Shown here piece after piece: positions 27,556 to 36,899 of a DNA stretch of 64,000 nt (its first letter is position 1; each line of letters opens with the position of its first letter). The notes beneath the pieces are model-generated. The model was not told the DNA's origin and ran no database searches. It saw only the letters and a program-made list of their open reading frames with translations. The stretch spans positions 186,001 through 250,000 of the forward strand of contig NZ_BAABRS010000002.1 in the NCBI RefSeq assembly GCF_039545095.1. The letters are read 5' to 3'. Source of the stretch: Fodinibius salicampi (GTDB lineage Bacteria > Bacteroidota > Rhodothermia > Balneolales > Balneolaceae). The translations under genes and the position numbers were made by a program.

Positions 27556-27640
27556 TTTATATAAATACATCAAACACAAGTTAACAACGAATAAACTTGC
27601 TGGATTAAGTATGAAGGAGGGACTGATGCCCCCCCGGTTG

Positions 27641-29401
27641 TTATGTTCCGACAAGCCACTTCCGGAATTCTTCAACCGACTTTGTATTGAGGATGCGTTC
27701 TTTTTCAAATTTTCCTTTTCGGGCAATACGTACCCCATAGGGGATGTGATCTATACCGTCGATGGAATGGGCATCAGGATTAATAGAAGACATCAGTAAC
27801 GTTTCGCGCGCTTTATTACCGTGCCGCCAGTCCAAATCCAATCGATGGGGGTTGGCATTGATTTCAATGGCCGTATTATGTTTGGCTGCCAGTTCAATAA
27901 GTTCATTCATATTGAGATCGCTCCCGTCGCGTTTAAGCAGCAAACGTCCCGTTGGATGACCTACAATACGGGTAGCGGGATGTTTGATAGCATTACGAAA
28001 GCGCTCCATCATTTTTTCTCGGTCCATTCCCAACCCCGAATGTACGCTGGCAATAACAAAGTCGAAGCCCTCCAGCAGGCTATCCTCATAGTCAAGACTG
28101 CCGTCGCTCAGGATATCTGACTCAATGCCTTTGAAGATATGGAAGTCAGTTCCCTCTTCCAGGAACTCCTCGTTCAGGCGATCGATTTCCTCCCACTGTT
28201 GCTTTACTTCGTCGGGTGAAAGTCCCCCGGCATAGGCTGCTGTCTGGGAGTGATCGGAAATTCCCAGGTAGGTATATCCGCGTTCAATACAGCCTTCGGC
28301 CATCTGGCGGATAGAGTACTTGCCGTCGCTCCAGGTGCTGTGTGCGTGTATGACTCCCTGGATGTCTTCCGTGGTTACCAGATCCATCTCTTCATGTTGC
28401 TCAAAGAAAGAGATCTCCCCGCGATCTTCCCGGAGCTCGGGAGGGATGAAATGCAGATCCAGCTTTTGGTAGATATCTGTTTCGGAAGAATAGTCAATAG
28501 GTTCGTTAAAATCTGTATCGCCCTCCTCATTTAGTTCAAAAAGGCCATATTCATTGAGTGAGAGCCCCCGCTCGCGGGCCCGCTGACGCAGCACCACATT
28601 ATGCTCCTTGCTGCCGGTAAAGTACATCAGTGCTGCGGGAAACTGATCCGGACTGACGATACGAAGGTCTACTTGCCTGCCGTCTTTAGTACGGATAGAA
28701 CTTTTCGTGTCCCCGCGGCCAAGTACCTCTACCACCAGGTCGTGACCCACAAAAGTATCAAAAAGGTCTTTAATATATTTTTCCTCAGCCCCGATTAGGA
28801 TATCAACATCTCCGATGGTCTCCTTGGAACGCCGCAGCGAACCGGCGACTTCTATCGCTTCAACCCCTTCCTGATCCCTGAGGAAGTTATACATGGGATC
28901 GGCAATTTCCACGGCCTCATCCAGGCGGCAGCGCTTATCAAACTGCTGCATCCACTCAATGGATTTTAGTATCTTTTGTGCCGACTTTTCTCCCAGTCCG
29001 TCGAGAGAAGCTACCCGTCCGTCTTCACAGGCTTCCTTAAGTTCCTCCAATTCGGAGATGCCCAGCTCTTTGTGGATTTTAGCAATATTCTTTGGCCCCA
29101 GTCCCGAGATGTCCAGCCATTTAATAACGCCCTCCGGAATGCGTTCTCGGAGCGACTCTAGCACTTCAATAGTGCCCGTTTCAGCGTACGAACGAATATC
29201 CTCGGCAATGGAGTCTCCGATGCCCTTAATATCGGTCAGTGAATCGTTTTCAATATAGTCGTTGATATCGTCATTGAGCGATTCGATGGTCTGGGCCGCC
29301 CGGTCAAAAGCGATAGCCCTAAAGCGGTTTTCGCCTGCCAGCTGCATCAGCTGATATATTTCGCGAAGGCGTTCAGCAATTTCATCATTTGTTACAGGCA
29401 T
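27641..29401 (-). CDS. polX: DNA polymerase X with PHP domain (PolX)
   Basis: A family X repair polymerase/3'-5' exonuclease for base-excision repair. It has 586 aa: an 8-kDa-type and helix-hairpin-helix N-terminus (IKGIGDSIAEDI; ISGLGPKNIAKI; LDGLGEKSAQKI), then the palm with GSLRRSKETIGDVDILI giving D198 and D200, and the third Asp D245 in RQVDLRI. The C-terminal PHP domain begins VIHAHSTWSDG (H352, H354) and continues with GISDHSQ, IASVHSG, IVGHPTG and NPDAHSIDG, so its metal site appears complete. Length and order match bacterial PolX. It points towards the dehydratase gene and is monocistronic. Confidence 0.95.
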   Translation of the reverse strand: MPVTNDEIAERLREIYQLMQLAGENRFRAIAFDRAAQTIESLNDDINDYIENDSLTDIKGIGDSIAEDIRSYAETGTIEVLESLRERIPEGVIKWLDISGLGPKNIAKIHKELGISELEELKEACEDGRVASLDGLGEKSAQKILKSIEWMQQFDKRCRLDEAVEIADPMYNFLRDQEGVEAIEVAGSLRRSKETIGDVDILIGAEEKYIKDLFDTFVGHDLVVEVLGRGDTKSSIRTKDGRQVDLRIVSPDQFPAALMYFTGSKEHNVVLRQRARERGLSLNEYGLFELNEEGDTDFNEPIDYSSETDIYQKLDLHFIPPELREDRGEISFFEQHEEMDLVTTEDIQGVIHAHSTWSDGKYSIRQMAEGCIERGYTYLGISDHSQTAAYAGGLSPDEVKQQWEEIDRLNEEFLEEGTDFHIFKGIESDILSDGSLDYEDSLLEGFDFVIASVHSGLGMDREKMMERFRNAIKHPATRIVGHPTGRLLLKRDGSDLNMNELIELAAKHNTAIEINANPHRLDLDWRHGNKARETLLMSSINPDAHSIDGIDHIPYGVRIARKGKFEKERILNTKSVEEFRKWLVGT

Positions 29402-29771
29402 AAGGGAAAAGCTTTGTTTTATTATTGAGAATCTTAAATGATTTCATTTTAAAGGTACGAAATTGCACGCTTATTGACAGGTAGCTTGAAACAATATAAG
29501 ATGTCTGCCTCCTTTACCTTAATGTCTTGTTCCATTTTTTAAACGACGATCCGCCAGTGGGCAGACCAAACAAGCTGGAAGAACCCAAAAAAATGATCGA
29601 CGATGAAAATGTTGCTCTCGTCTAGGGGTCTTCGTTAAAATCATTTAAAACTCCTCCCGCTGGTCGTCAGACAAAAATGGTTTTTTGCCACTACAACCCC
29701 TGCACTTTTACCAGTAACATATTCAAAGGCCGGAGGAAATAGACTTTTGTTTATATAAGGCAAGTATTGGA

Positions 29772-29806
29772 GAGTTCCTCCTTGGAGAAGGAGGGCAGGA
29801 GTATTG
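29772..29806 (+). repeat. Hairpin repeat module, copy 1
   Basis: The stem is CCTCCTT / AAGGAGG around loop GGAG, preceded by GAGTT and followed by GCAGGAGTATTGA. Copies at 38650 and 38814 carry compensating stem changes, so the fold is likely what is conserved. Confidence 0.7.
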
Positions 29807-29836
29807 ATAAGTTAATCGGATATGCTTGTTAATGAG

Positions 29837-29862
29837 TAGTGCGGGGATTAGTTCCCGCGCTA
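29837..29862. repeat. Imperfect 26-bp palindrome, REP-like
   Basis: Degenerate copy of the perfect palindrome at 36566-36591. The right arm TTCCCGCGCTA is identical; the left arm has three changes (TAGTGCGGGGATTA). Confidence 0.6.
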
Positions 29863-30420
29863 GAGATAGATCGATTATCGAAATAAAGGCCATTCTTGGC
29901 TCCAACTACCCAGCCGTTTAAACCTTGTATTTGTAACCCTATTGAAAGCGATAAAATCAACCCGGAAAATTTCTGCTTGACGAGGGGCGGGCGGTGGCCG
30001 TCATCAACGTTCGCGACCGCAGTCCGCACCGAGGAGTTAAATGGTCCTTGGCTTTTTTAGGAGCCTTTTGTGCCAATTCAACATACGAGGCGGTAAAGAA
30101 TAAAGAAGATTAATTTTTATAAAGTGACATGCCTCTCCAGACGAATTTCTGTTTGACATTCGCGGTGTTGCGGGCTGTGACCAGCGGCTGCAGCTGCTGT
30201 CAGTGCGAACAAGTTAAATACATCTAGATTTTTTGGATACTTTTTAACTGTGTCCGCCTGCTGGTTGAACAATGGAAAAAGTATCAGTAAGAACGTGGGA
30301 TTAACGTGATGATTCTTATAGTTCAACCAATACCTAATAATGCGTTCCGTCAAATAGCAGAAAAACTATCGTATCACGTGCCGAGACAGTGTATTTCGGC
30401 TCAGTTAGCTGTAATTTAAT

Positions 30421-30640
30421 TCTCATAGTAAGCACAGAGATCATGTCCTACTAAGAGCACAGACTGTGCCCTAGTAAGGACAATCTCCCTGCGAAAGTAT
30501 TACAAACACTTTGTAATACTTTTACAATCTGTTTGTAATAGTAATGGCAAACATTTTCCCATATATATAGGAGACTCCTTCCCATAGTAATGGGAATCTC
30601 CTTCCGATATATATGGCAGACACCTTTCCATATATATGAA
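30421..30640. repeat. Array of about 23-bp near-palindromic tandem units
   Basis: Units starting at 30535, 30558, 30581, 30604 and 30627 are exactly 23 bp apart. Each consists of a near-palindrome of about 14 bp (for example CCCATAGTAATGGG at 30581) and a linker like AATCTCCTT. Left of 30535 the pattern continues with small indels: CCCTAGTAAGG then ACAATCTCCC at 30469-30489, and CATAGTAAGCACAG at 30424. A perfect 13-bp inverted repeat AAAGTATTACAAA / TTTGTAATACTTT with a 3-nt loop lies at 30494-30522. About nine units in all. The function is unknown; operator array, iteron-like sites or transcribed hairpins are all possible. Confidence 0.7.
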
Positions 30641-31000
30641 AAATAAAACAACGCCTGTCATTACCCACTTCTCTACGAAGCTATATTTTTATAGTGTAAT
30701 AGTGTAGGATGGGTCAAAAAGTAGCGGTTTATGCTTCCTCTTAAAATATATTAATGATATGGTGCCCATAATCAAGCATCTGCTATCCGGAATCCGTTTC
30801 GTCAACATGTAATTTTCAACCTTTAATTTTTTAATCCACAATCTGATAACTGACCGCTGCCGCCTAATTCTTAATTCCTAATTTTTCATTTAAAATTTTT
30901 ACTGGAAGAATCCGGTACCTGCATCTTTCAAGCATTTAACCTTGAACATGTAATCTGTACTCCTATAGACCGCTAATAAAAATGATTTAATTCAGCATTT

Positions 31001-31017
31001 TTGTTCGGACAGAACAA
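31001..31017. promoter_or_regulatory. Palindrome TTGTTC-N5-GAACAA upstream of SusC
   Basis: A 17-bp inverted repeat with 6-bp arms in the leader region, about 400 bp before the SusC start. Its size and spacing are those of a dimeric regulator site. No regulator gene is adjacent. Confidence 0.35.
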
Positions 31018-31175
31018 CAAATAAGCACACTTTGGACTTTTCAGCCCAGCAGAATCCTGATTCCTTAATCTGATAAGATAGGGGAAGATATTGAGTAAAG
31101 ATCCCTTTTCCCTTTCATTGTACTATGTGAAGGTTTTGTTCCTTTACTATTTATGGAATTTCGTAAAAGTAGGGG

Positions 31176-31231
31176 GTCAGCGTAAAAAAATGTTTTCAAT
31201 TCTTACGAAGAAAACCTAACTTAACGCTGAC
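31176..31231 (+). promoter_or_regulatory. Nested stem in the SusC upstream region
   Basis: Outer arms GTCAGCGT (31176-31183) and ACGCTGAC (31224-31231) enclose inner arms GTTTTC (31192) and GAAAAC (31210). The region lies about 190 bp before the SusC start. It could be a structured 5' leader or a small RNA; no known riboswitch class is recognised. Confidence 0.35.
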
Positions 31232-31417
31232 AGCCAATGTTTATTATATTATCAAGGAATTAAATATATATTATCCTGTTCAGGCTTTTACAATGGGCTA
31301 TATATAATCTAATAGAAGACAGAAAGATATCCTTATGCATTTATGTATTAAGGAAATTCTTAATGTCTTTTTTTCTTTGGTCTATAATCTAATCGTTAAT
31401 AAATAATGAGGTACTTT

Positions 31418-34400
31418 ATGTTTAGAAAGTTACTATACACAGTAATGGTGTGTGTTCTTTCTGTCGGTACGGCTTTTGCCCAGACCGGTAGTTTGAGCGG
31501 TACCGTTACGGATGCAAGTTCCGGGGAAACATTACCAGGGGTAAATGTTTATATACCCGAACTTGAACGAGGAGCTCCCACAGATGTAGATGGGGGATTT
31601 ACCATTGATAATATTGAATATGGGACCTATACTATTCGGGCCACTTATGTGGGATACACCGAATTTGAGCAGCAGGTGACCATTGATCAAGAAAATGTTA
31701 CAATCGATATTCAGCTTGAATCAGGAGTAGAGCTTGATGAGGTCGTTGTTACGGCGCTTGGTGAAGAAGTTAGCCAGCGAACGGTTTCGTTTTCTACGCA
31801 AAATGTTTCTGAGGAACAGCTGAACGTTACACAAGATGCGAATATCAAAACAGGGCTTGCTGGAAAGGTTGCCGGTGTCCAGATGGTTGGACAGGCTGGT
31901 TCCAAGCTCGGCGATTTTGGTAATATTCGTATTCGTGGAGCGATATCCCTTACGGATGACTTAGCCGAACCACTCTATGTAATAGATGGTGTGCCGGTTG
32001 ACAATCCTAATATTGTGGATATGAATAATGTTCAGGATGTTAACGTGCTTAAGGGGCCGAATGCTACGGCACTCTACGGACAGCGTGGTGAGAATGGTGT
32101 TGTTATTATTACGACAAAAGGAACCCAGGAAGCCGGTATGAGCGTCGAATTGAATAGCGCTACTACCTTTGACAAGGTTGCTTATCTGCCGAATTTCCAG
32201 AATAAATATGGAAAAGGATACTCTGGAGAATCAGAGTGGGTAACACTTGATTATGAGAACGGATTTAATATGGGTAATCTTGCTGGAAGTCTGGAAGGCC
32301 TTTATGCAGACTATCCAGAGTATTTGGAACCTCTTGACGGTGAGCGATATATCGTAAGCGGCTATGCCGATGAGAGCTGGGGTCCGGAATTTGACGGTGA
32401 ACCCTATATTGCCTGGTATAACATGTATCCCGATAGTCCCTATTACGGAGAAACTTCTACGTGGGATGCTGCTCCCAACAATATTGAGAACTTTTATGAA
32501 ACCGGTGTGACCAATAAAACCGGCTTTGCGATCAATTATAACACGGATCGCTACAATACCCGGTTGGCTTTTTCCAATCTTACCCAGGGAGGTATTCTGC
32601 CATACTCTAACTTGAACAAGCAGACGTTGAACGGTAGCTTTGATTACGACGTTACCGATGACTTCCACGTAGGCCTGAAAGTGAATTACGCTACTCAGGC
32701 TATTGAGGGAGAAGTTCGTGATGACGGTTATGGAAACCAGACATCCGGACAGTTCAACTCTTGGTTTGCACGGAACCTGGAAATGGATAAGATCCGAGAA
32801 CTTAAGGATCTGGAAACACCAGAGGGTTATACTGCTTCATGGAATAACTGGGGACCTGGTATTATGGCTACAGCACCTTTTGCATTATTTGGGGGTTCTG
32901 AGTCAGAATACTATAAGCCCGCTTTCTGGTATAATCCATATACCTGGATGGATCGGTATAACGAAACACGCGACACCGATAATTTATTGTTGAATGTTGA
33001 TTTGTCTTATCAGATAAATAGCAATTTAGAATTGGTTGGTAGTGCCAGTACCACTTCTGAAGATTATAGAAGGCGATTTGAACTGCCTTATAGTTTAACG
33101 TACTCAGCAGCTCCAACACTCTATAACGAATGGATTAACTCATTCGGTGAATACAGCGACCAAATCAAAGAGCATAACTTCAGTTCTCGATTGCGATATG
33201 ATGAGGACTTTGGTGATGTGTCTATTAATGGTTTCGTTGGTGGTGAAGTACGAATAGAGGAGTTTAAACGATTCAGTGCTGATATGGCACGAGATAACTG
33301 GCAAAACGGAGGATTAATTCTGCCGGATGTATATAGTTTCAGCAACTCTGCCGAGCAGGTAATACCTGTTGAGCGCAACTGGAATAAAAAAGTCTTGAGT
33401 ATGTTTGCCAAGGCGACAGTTGGATATCAGGACTTCTTGTATCTTGACGGAACCTATCGTCAGGACTACAGTTCTGCGCTGCCCTCAGGCAACAACGGCT
33501 ACGGTTATCCTTCCGTCGGTCTATCCTTCATATTTACTGAGTTCTTTGATTCCGATATCCTTACCAACGGTAAGTTGCGTGCTGGTTGGGCGCAGGTTGG
33601 TAATGATGTTGCTGCTGAACGCATTAATCAGGTATATTCACTTCAGCAGGATCCTTTCACAAATCCGAGAACTGGAAATGCTAATCCGTTACTTTTTACG
33701 GACGAAACACTGGTTGATCCTAATATCGAGCCGGCCCTTAGTTCTTCTTTTGAGCTGGGTACCGACCTCGAGTTCTTCGGTAATCGTCTCGGTTTAAATG
33801 CTACCTATTATTTGGAGAATCGTAATGATGAGATTGTTCCGGCCAGCCTGTCTTCAGGTACTGGATACACCGAATATCTAACCAATGCAGGTTCGTTAGA
33901 GCGTGAAGGGGTTGAGCTTACACTGGATGTAACTCCGGTAGTCAACCAGAATTTCCGCTGGGATGCAACGGTTAACTGGTCAACAAATAGTGTTGTCGTA
34001 ACCGGCCTTCCTGAAGGACTGGATTCTTATGAAATGTCCAATACTACGGCGGCTTTTGGTTATGTATCGTTAAATCACAGACTTGGCGAAGAATGGGGAC
34101 AGTTACGAGGTCCCGGAATTCGCCGAAATGAGAGCGGTCAGCCGATTGTTAATGAAAGCGGATTATTTGCTGTAGAACAAAATCAATACTTTGGCAGCGT
34201 GCTTCCCGACTGGACTGGTGGATTTGTTAATACCCTTTCTTATAAAGGATTGAGTATGACTGCCAGCATCGATTTCCAGAAGGGTGGTCAGTTCTTTACG
34301 CTTTCCGAACAGTGGGGTCAATATTCAGGCCTGCTTGAGGAAACAGCTGACAATAATGACCGCGGTAATCCTAAGCGTGATCCTGTCTCTGAAGGCGGTG

Positions 34401-34753
34401 GTGTTCACGTGACTGGTGTTGATGCGGATGGTAATGCAGTTGATACGTATGTACCTGCCTTTGATTATTACGGTCAGTGGCAGTCAAATACTATTGCAGA
34501 ACCATTTATTCGTGACGCTGACTTTGTGAAGCTTCGTGAATTTAGTATTAACTATACTTTGCCTAGTGAGTGGATAGGTAATTTTCTCCAATCCGCCACT
34601 GTAGGAGTAGTTGGTCGTAACCTCTGGATGATAGCTGTCGCAGATAATAATGTCCATGGATGGGACCCTTCTGAACTCGCCGAAACGTATGGTGAAAATG
34701 GTCAGCTGCCAGGTACGAAAAGCTATGGCTTTAATGTAAAAGTAACCTTTTAA
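31418..34753 (+). CDS. SusC/RagA family TonB-linked outer-membrane transporter
   Basis: An outer-membrane barrel that imports oligomeric nutrients with its SusD-like lid and TonB energy. The protein has a signal peptide ending AFAQ and an N-terminal carboxypeptidase-regulatory-like domain (GSLSGTVTDASSGETLPGVN). The TonB box is DEVVVTALG, and the plug contains IRIRGAISL, PLYVIDGVPVDNPN and LKGPNATALYGQRGENGVVI. The barrel ends with GFNVKVTF, an aromatic C-terminus typical of beta-barrel insertion. Start 31418 is preferred over ATG 31406 because GAGG (31408-31411) lies 6 nt upstream. The substrate is unknown; no glycosidase or peptidase gene is adjacent. Confidence 0.95.
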   Translation: MFRKLLYTVMVCVLSVGTAFAQTGSLSGTVTDASSGETLPGVNVYIPELERGAPTDVDGGFTIDNIEYGTYTIRATYVGYTEFEQQVTIDQENVTIDIQLESGVELDEVVVTALGEEVSQRTVSFSTQNVSEEQLNVTQDANIKTGLAGKVAGVQMVGQAGSKLGDFGNIRIRGAISLTDDLAEPLYVIDGVPVDNPNIVDMNNVQDVNVLKGPNATALYGQRGENGVVIITTKGTQEAGMSVELNSATTFDKVAYLPNFQNKYGKGYSGESEWVTLDYENGFNMGNLAGSLEGLYADYPEYLEPLDGERYIVSGYADESWGPEFDGEPYIAWYNMYPDSPYYGETSTWDAAPNNIENFYETGVTNKTGFAINYNTDRYNTRLAFSNLTQGGILPYSNLNKQTLNGSFDYDVTDDFHVGLKVNYATQAIEGEVRDDGYGNQTSGQFNSWFARNLEMDKIRELKDLETPEGYTASWNNWGPGIMATAPFALFGGSESEYYKPAFWYNPYTWMDRYNETRDTDNLLLNVDLSYQINSNLELVGSASTTSEDYRRRFELPYSLTYSAAPTLYNEWINSFGEYSDQIKEHNFSSRLRYDEDFGDVSINGFVGGEVRIEEFKRFSADMARDNWQNGGLILPDVYSFSNSAEQVIPVERNWNKKVLSMFAKATVGYQDFLYLDGTYRQDYSSALPSGNNGYGYPSVGLSFIFTEFFDSDILTNGKLRAGWAQVGNDVAAERINQVYSLQQDPFTNPRTGNANPLLFTDETLVDPNIEPALSSSFELGTDLEFFGNRLGLNATYYLENRNDEIVPASLSSGTGYTEYLTNAGSLEREGVELTLDVTPVVNQNFRWDATVNWSTNSVVVTGLPEGLDSYEMSNTTAAFGYVSLNHRLGEEWGQLRGPGIRRNESGQPIVNESGLFAVEQNQYFGSVLPDWTGGFVNTLSYKGLSMTASIDFQKGGQFFTLSEQWGQYSGLLEETADNNDRGNPKRDPVSEGGGVHVTGVDADGNAVDTYVPAFDYYGQWQSNTIAEPFIRDADFVKLREFSINYTLPSEWIGNFLQSATVGVVGRNLWMIAVADNNVHGWDPSELAETYGENGQLPGTKSYGFNVKVTF

Positions 34754-34764
34754 CGATGTTAACC

Positions 34765-36333
34765 ATGAAGAAACTTAGATTATTACCAATATTCTTATGT
34801 ATTCTTACGGTAACGTTAGTGTCTTGTGATAGCGTCGATTTCGGCGATATTAACCAGGATGATGACGTACCGCAGGAAGCAAATGTGGAAGGATTGCTTG
34901 CTGGTGGGATGAACCAGTTTTTTACGAACTGGGGACGTGCCTACTTCAACAATCCAACCCTTTATGTGCAGTACCAGGCTCAAAGTACGTATACTACGGA
35001 AATGACCTATGGAGAGAATCAGTATCCCTGGACCGATTATTATTCCGGGGTACTGAGTAATTTCAAGGAAGTATATGAAATAACTACAGCCGAGGAAATC
35101 CCAAGCACTGTTCCCGGTTTCGGTCATCCCGATAACCAGGCGGCCGTGGCGGAAATTATGAGCGCATTGGTATTCAAACGCGTTACAGATACTTGGGGAC
35201 CTATTCCCTATAGTAACGGTGACGGTTCCGTGGGAGAAGCACTCCGCGGGCTGGATAATACTACGCCTGCCTATAGTAATCAGCAGACGATCTATCAGAA
35301 CCTTATTGAGCGCGTAAAAGCCGCTCGAGATATGATAGATCCCGATGCTATGGGGCCGACCGGAGATGTTCTTTACGGTGGCGAAATGGAGAAATGGCAA
35401 AAATTTGCCAACTCTTTCATTTTGCAGTTAGCAATTCAGTTATCTGATACTGAGTCGGCGGACTTTGCTGCTCAGGAATTTGCAGCTGCTTTGAATCATG
35501 AGGCTGGGGTCATAGAAACCGTTGCTAATGAAGCTTGGTACGATTATCAAAACTCTCCGGGCGCGACGAATCCTTTGTCCCAAAACCGGGGGTCTGATTA
35601 CGTATTAGCAGATTCTTTTACAGATGCTTTAATGGGTGATACAAATGACGATTCAACAATCGTATATTCTAATACTACTTATGATGATCGTTTAAATGTA
35701 TTATCTAGTGAGCCATCTTCTTCTGGTGGTGCCTATGGTATAGCTGGAATTGTAAATAGTGGAGCCTCTATTAGCAGCGCAGTTGCAGATGCCGGTAGTG
35801 ATCTCCCCTATATGACAGCGGCTTATACCTACTTAAATCGTGCAGAAGCAGCTGAGTTAGGCTGGACCAACGAAAGTGCTGCTGATATGTTGACGAACGG
35901 TATCATGATGTCCTACGAAAGTGTTGACACACACTGGGATGAAAATGATGCATTAGATAGTGATGGCTCAGATTTTGCAGCACAGCGCCTTGTTGATGCT
36001 GCAACCGCTGATGGTGGTATGGAGCAGGTTATTGCTGAAGAAAAATGGGTCGCACTCTTTCCCATGGGATTTGATGCATGGTCCGAATGGCGTCGTACTA
36101 ATGATAATATGGACTGGGGCAATAACCGCGGCGGTGATTATCCTTATACCGCAACGGGTTATCCTGGCTTGTACCCTGCGGTAGATGCGACAAACGGTGG
36201 AGAGATTCCTAGCCGTTACATTTATCCAAGTGCTGAGGAGGGAACGAATAGCCAAAGTTACCAAGCTGGTGTTTCGAGCCTTACTCCTGGTGAAGATAAC
36301 AATACTTCGAACTTCTGGTGGGATGTCGAATAA
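34765..36333 (+). CDS. SusD/RagB-family outer-membrane lipoprotein (SusD-like_2 type)
   Basis: Surface lipoprotein that closes the SusC barrel and binds the substrate. The lipoprotein signal is MKKLRLLPIFLCILTVTLVS with Cys in the lipobox LVSC. The mature start FGDINQDDDVPQEAN and the helical repeats (KRVTDTWGPIPYSNG, YLNRAEAAELGW, WVALFPMGFDAWSEWRRT) match the SusD-like_2 family. About 520 aa is usual. ATG 34756 is an alternative start nine bp upstream. It follows SusC by about 11 bp and is followed by a strong terminator, so the pair forms a two-gene operon. Confidence 0.93.
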   Translation: MKKLRLLPIFLCILTVTLVSCDSVDFGDINQDDDVPQEANVEGLLAGGMNQFFTNWGRAYFNNPTLYVQYQAQSTYTTEMTYGENQYPWTDYYSGVLSNFKEVYEITTAEEIPSTVPGFGHPDNQAAVAEIMSALVFKRVTDTWGPIPYSNGDGSVGEALRGLDNTTPAYSNQQTIYQNLIERVKAARDMIDPDAMGPTGDVLYGGEMEKWQKFANSFILQLAIQLSDTESADFAAQEFAAALNHEAGVIETVANEAWYDYQNSPGATNPLSQNRGSDYVLADSFTDALMGDTNDDSTIVYSNTTYDDRLNVLSSEPSSSGGAYGIAGIVNSGASISSAVADAGSDLPYMTAAYTYLNRAEAAELGWTNESAADMLTNGIMMSYESVDTHWDENDALDSDGSDFAAQRLVDAATADGGMEQVIAEEKWVALFPMGFDAWSEWRRTNDNMDWGNNRGGDYPYTATGYPGLYPAVDATNGGEIPSRYIYPSAEEGTNSQSYQAGVSSLTPGEDNNTSNFWWDVE

Positions 36334-36362
36334 GACATAGCCCATTAAGCTAGTATTTTAAA

Positions 36363-36393
36363 GCCTCTTCCGGCAACGGAAGGGGCTTTTTTT
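36363..36393 (+). terminator. Rho-independent terminator of the SusC/SusD operon
   Basis: Stem GCCTCTTCCG / CGGAAGGGGC with a GCAA tetraloop and a run of seven T, 29 bp after the SusD stop. Confidence 0.92.
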
Positions 36394-36899
36394 ATGGGTC
36401 TTATCTTAGATAGGGTTCCTAAAGTTCAATTGTTGTATGGTCGCTCAGAAATGTTTTTTGACGACCGATTCTCCCGTTCCTACTCTGGTCGGCTCACAAC
36501 CAAAGGCCGGAGGGAATATGTTTTTGTTCCTTCAAGGCCGAATGGATTTATTACCTTATTATCACTAGCGCGGGAATTAATTCCCGCGCTATATATATGG
36601 GATGTGGCAACTCCATGACACCTGATCCCACCAACTTCAGCAAAACAAATAGGTGCGGAAAGAAATAAATGGGAAAAACCTAATAAAAGAAAGAGGCATT
36701 GACGAACGAGCTTGAACGCAGAAGCCGGTTGGCCGTTTAACTTATTTTATGATGGGGCTAGGTTATCCGCCATCCTTCATCCGCCACCCAAAAAGTTCAA
36801 GCTGCCATATATAAAAACTCTTATTTATCTTAGGGTTGTGTTCTTACTGTGCATTGCCTACTTTCATCTACTAAAAAAAGACCAAACGAGGATATCCGT
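36394..36899. repeat. Gene-free stretch with repeat modules (copy C)
   Basis: About 500 bp before pyrR. 36396-36512 resembles 29626-29735, including GGTCGCTCAGAAATG and AAAGGCCGGAGG. 36714-36735 matches 24968-24990. The perfect palindrome at 36566-36591 lies in the middle. The stretch 36800-36890 is AT-rich and probably carries the pyr promoter. Confidence 0.65.
36566..36591. repeat. Perfect 26-bp palindrome (REP-like)
   Basis: Arms TAGCGCGGGAATT and AATTCCCGCGCTA are exact reverse complements with no loop. A degenerate copy lies at 29837-29862, in another repeat block, so this is a dispersed element and not a local operator. Confidence 0.8.

Larger units (their letters stand above)
29402..31417. 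repeat. Gene-free 2-kb stretch with repeat modules (copy B), palindromic array and SusC leader
   Basis: No credible gene on either strand. 29626-29735 resembles 36396-36512; 29772-29806 is a hairpin module also found at 38650 and 38814; 29837-29862 is an imperfect copy of the perfect palindrome at 36566; 29941-30070 resembles 38931-39060. The 23-bp array occupies 30421-30640. The last 750 bp are AT-rich and hold the upstream region of the SusC/SusD operon, with palindromes at 31001-31017 and 31176-31231. Confidence 0.7.

Noticed and set aside
30421-30640. CRISPR-like array
   Set aside because: The period is only 23 bp, units are contiguous with no unique spacers, the palindromes vary from unit to unit, and no cas gene is present.
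29402-31405. Possible degraded transposon or insertion sequence
   Set aside because: No transposase remnant in any frame and no target-site duplication could be recognised. It is kept as unexplained repeats only.
36849-36899. Longer PyrR start (GTG)
   Set aside because: It adds 17 residues not typical of PyrR; the TTG at 36900 has a well-placed GAGGA.
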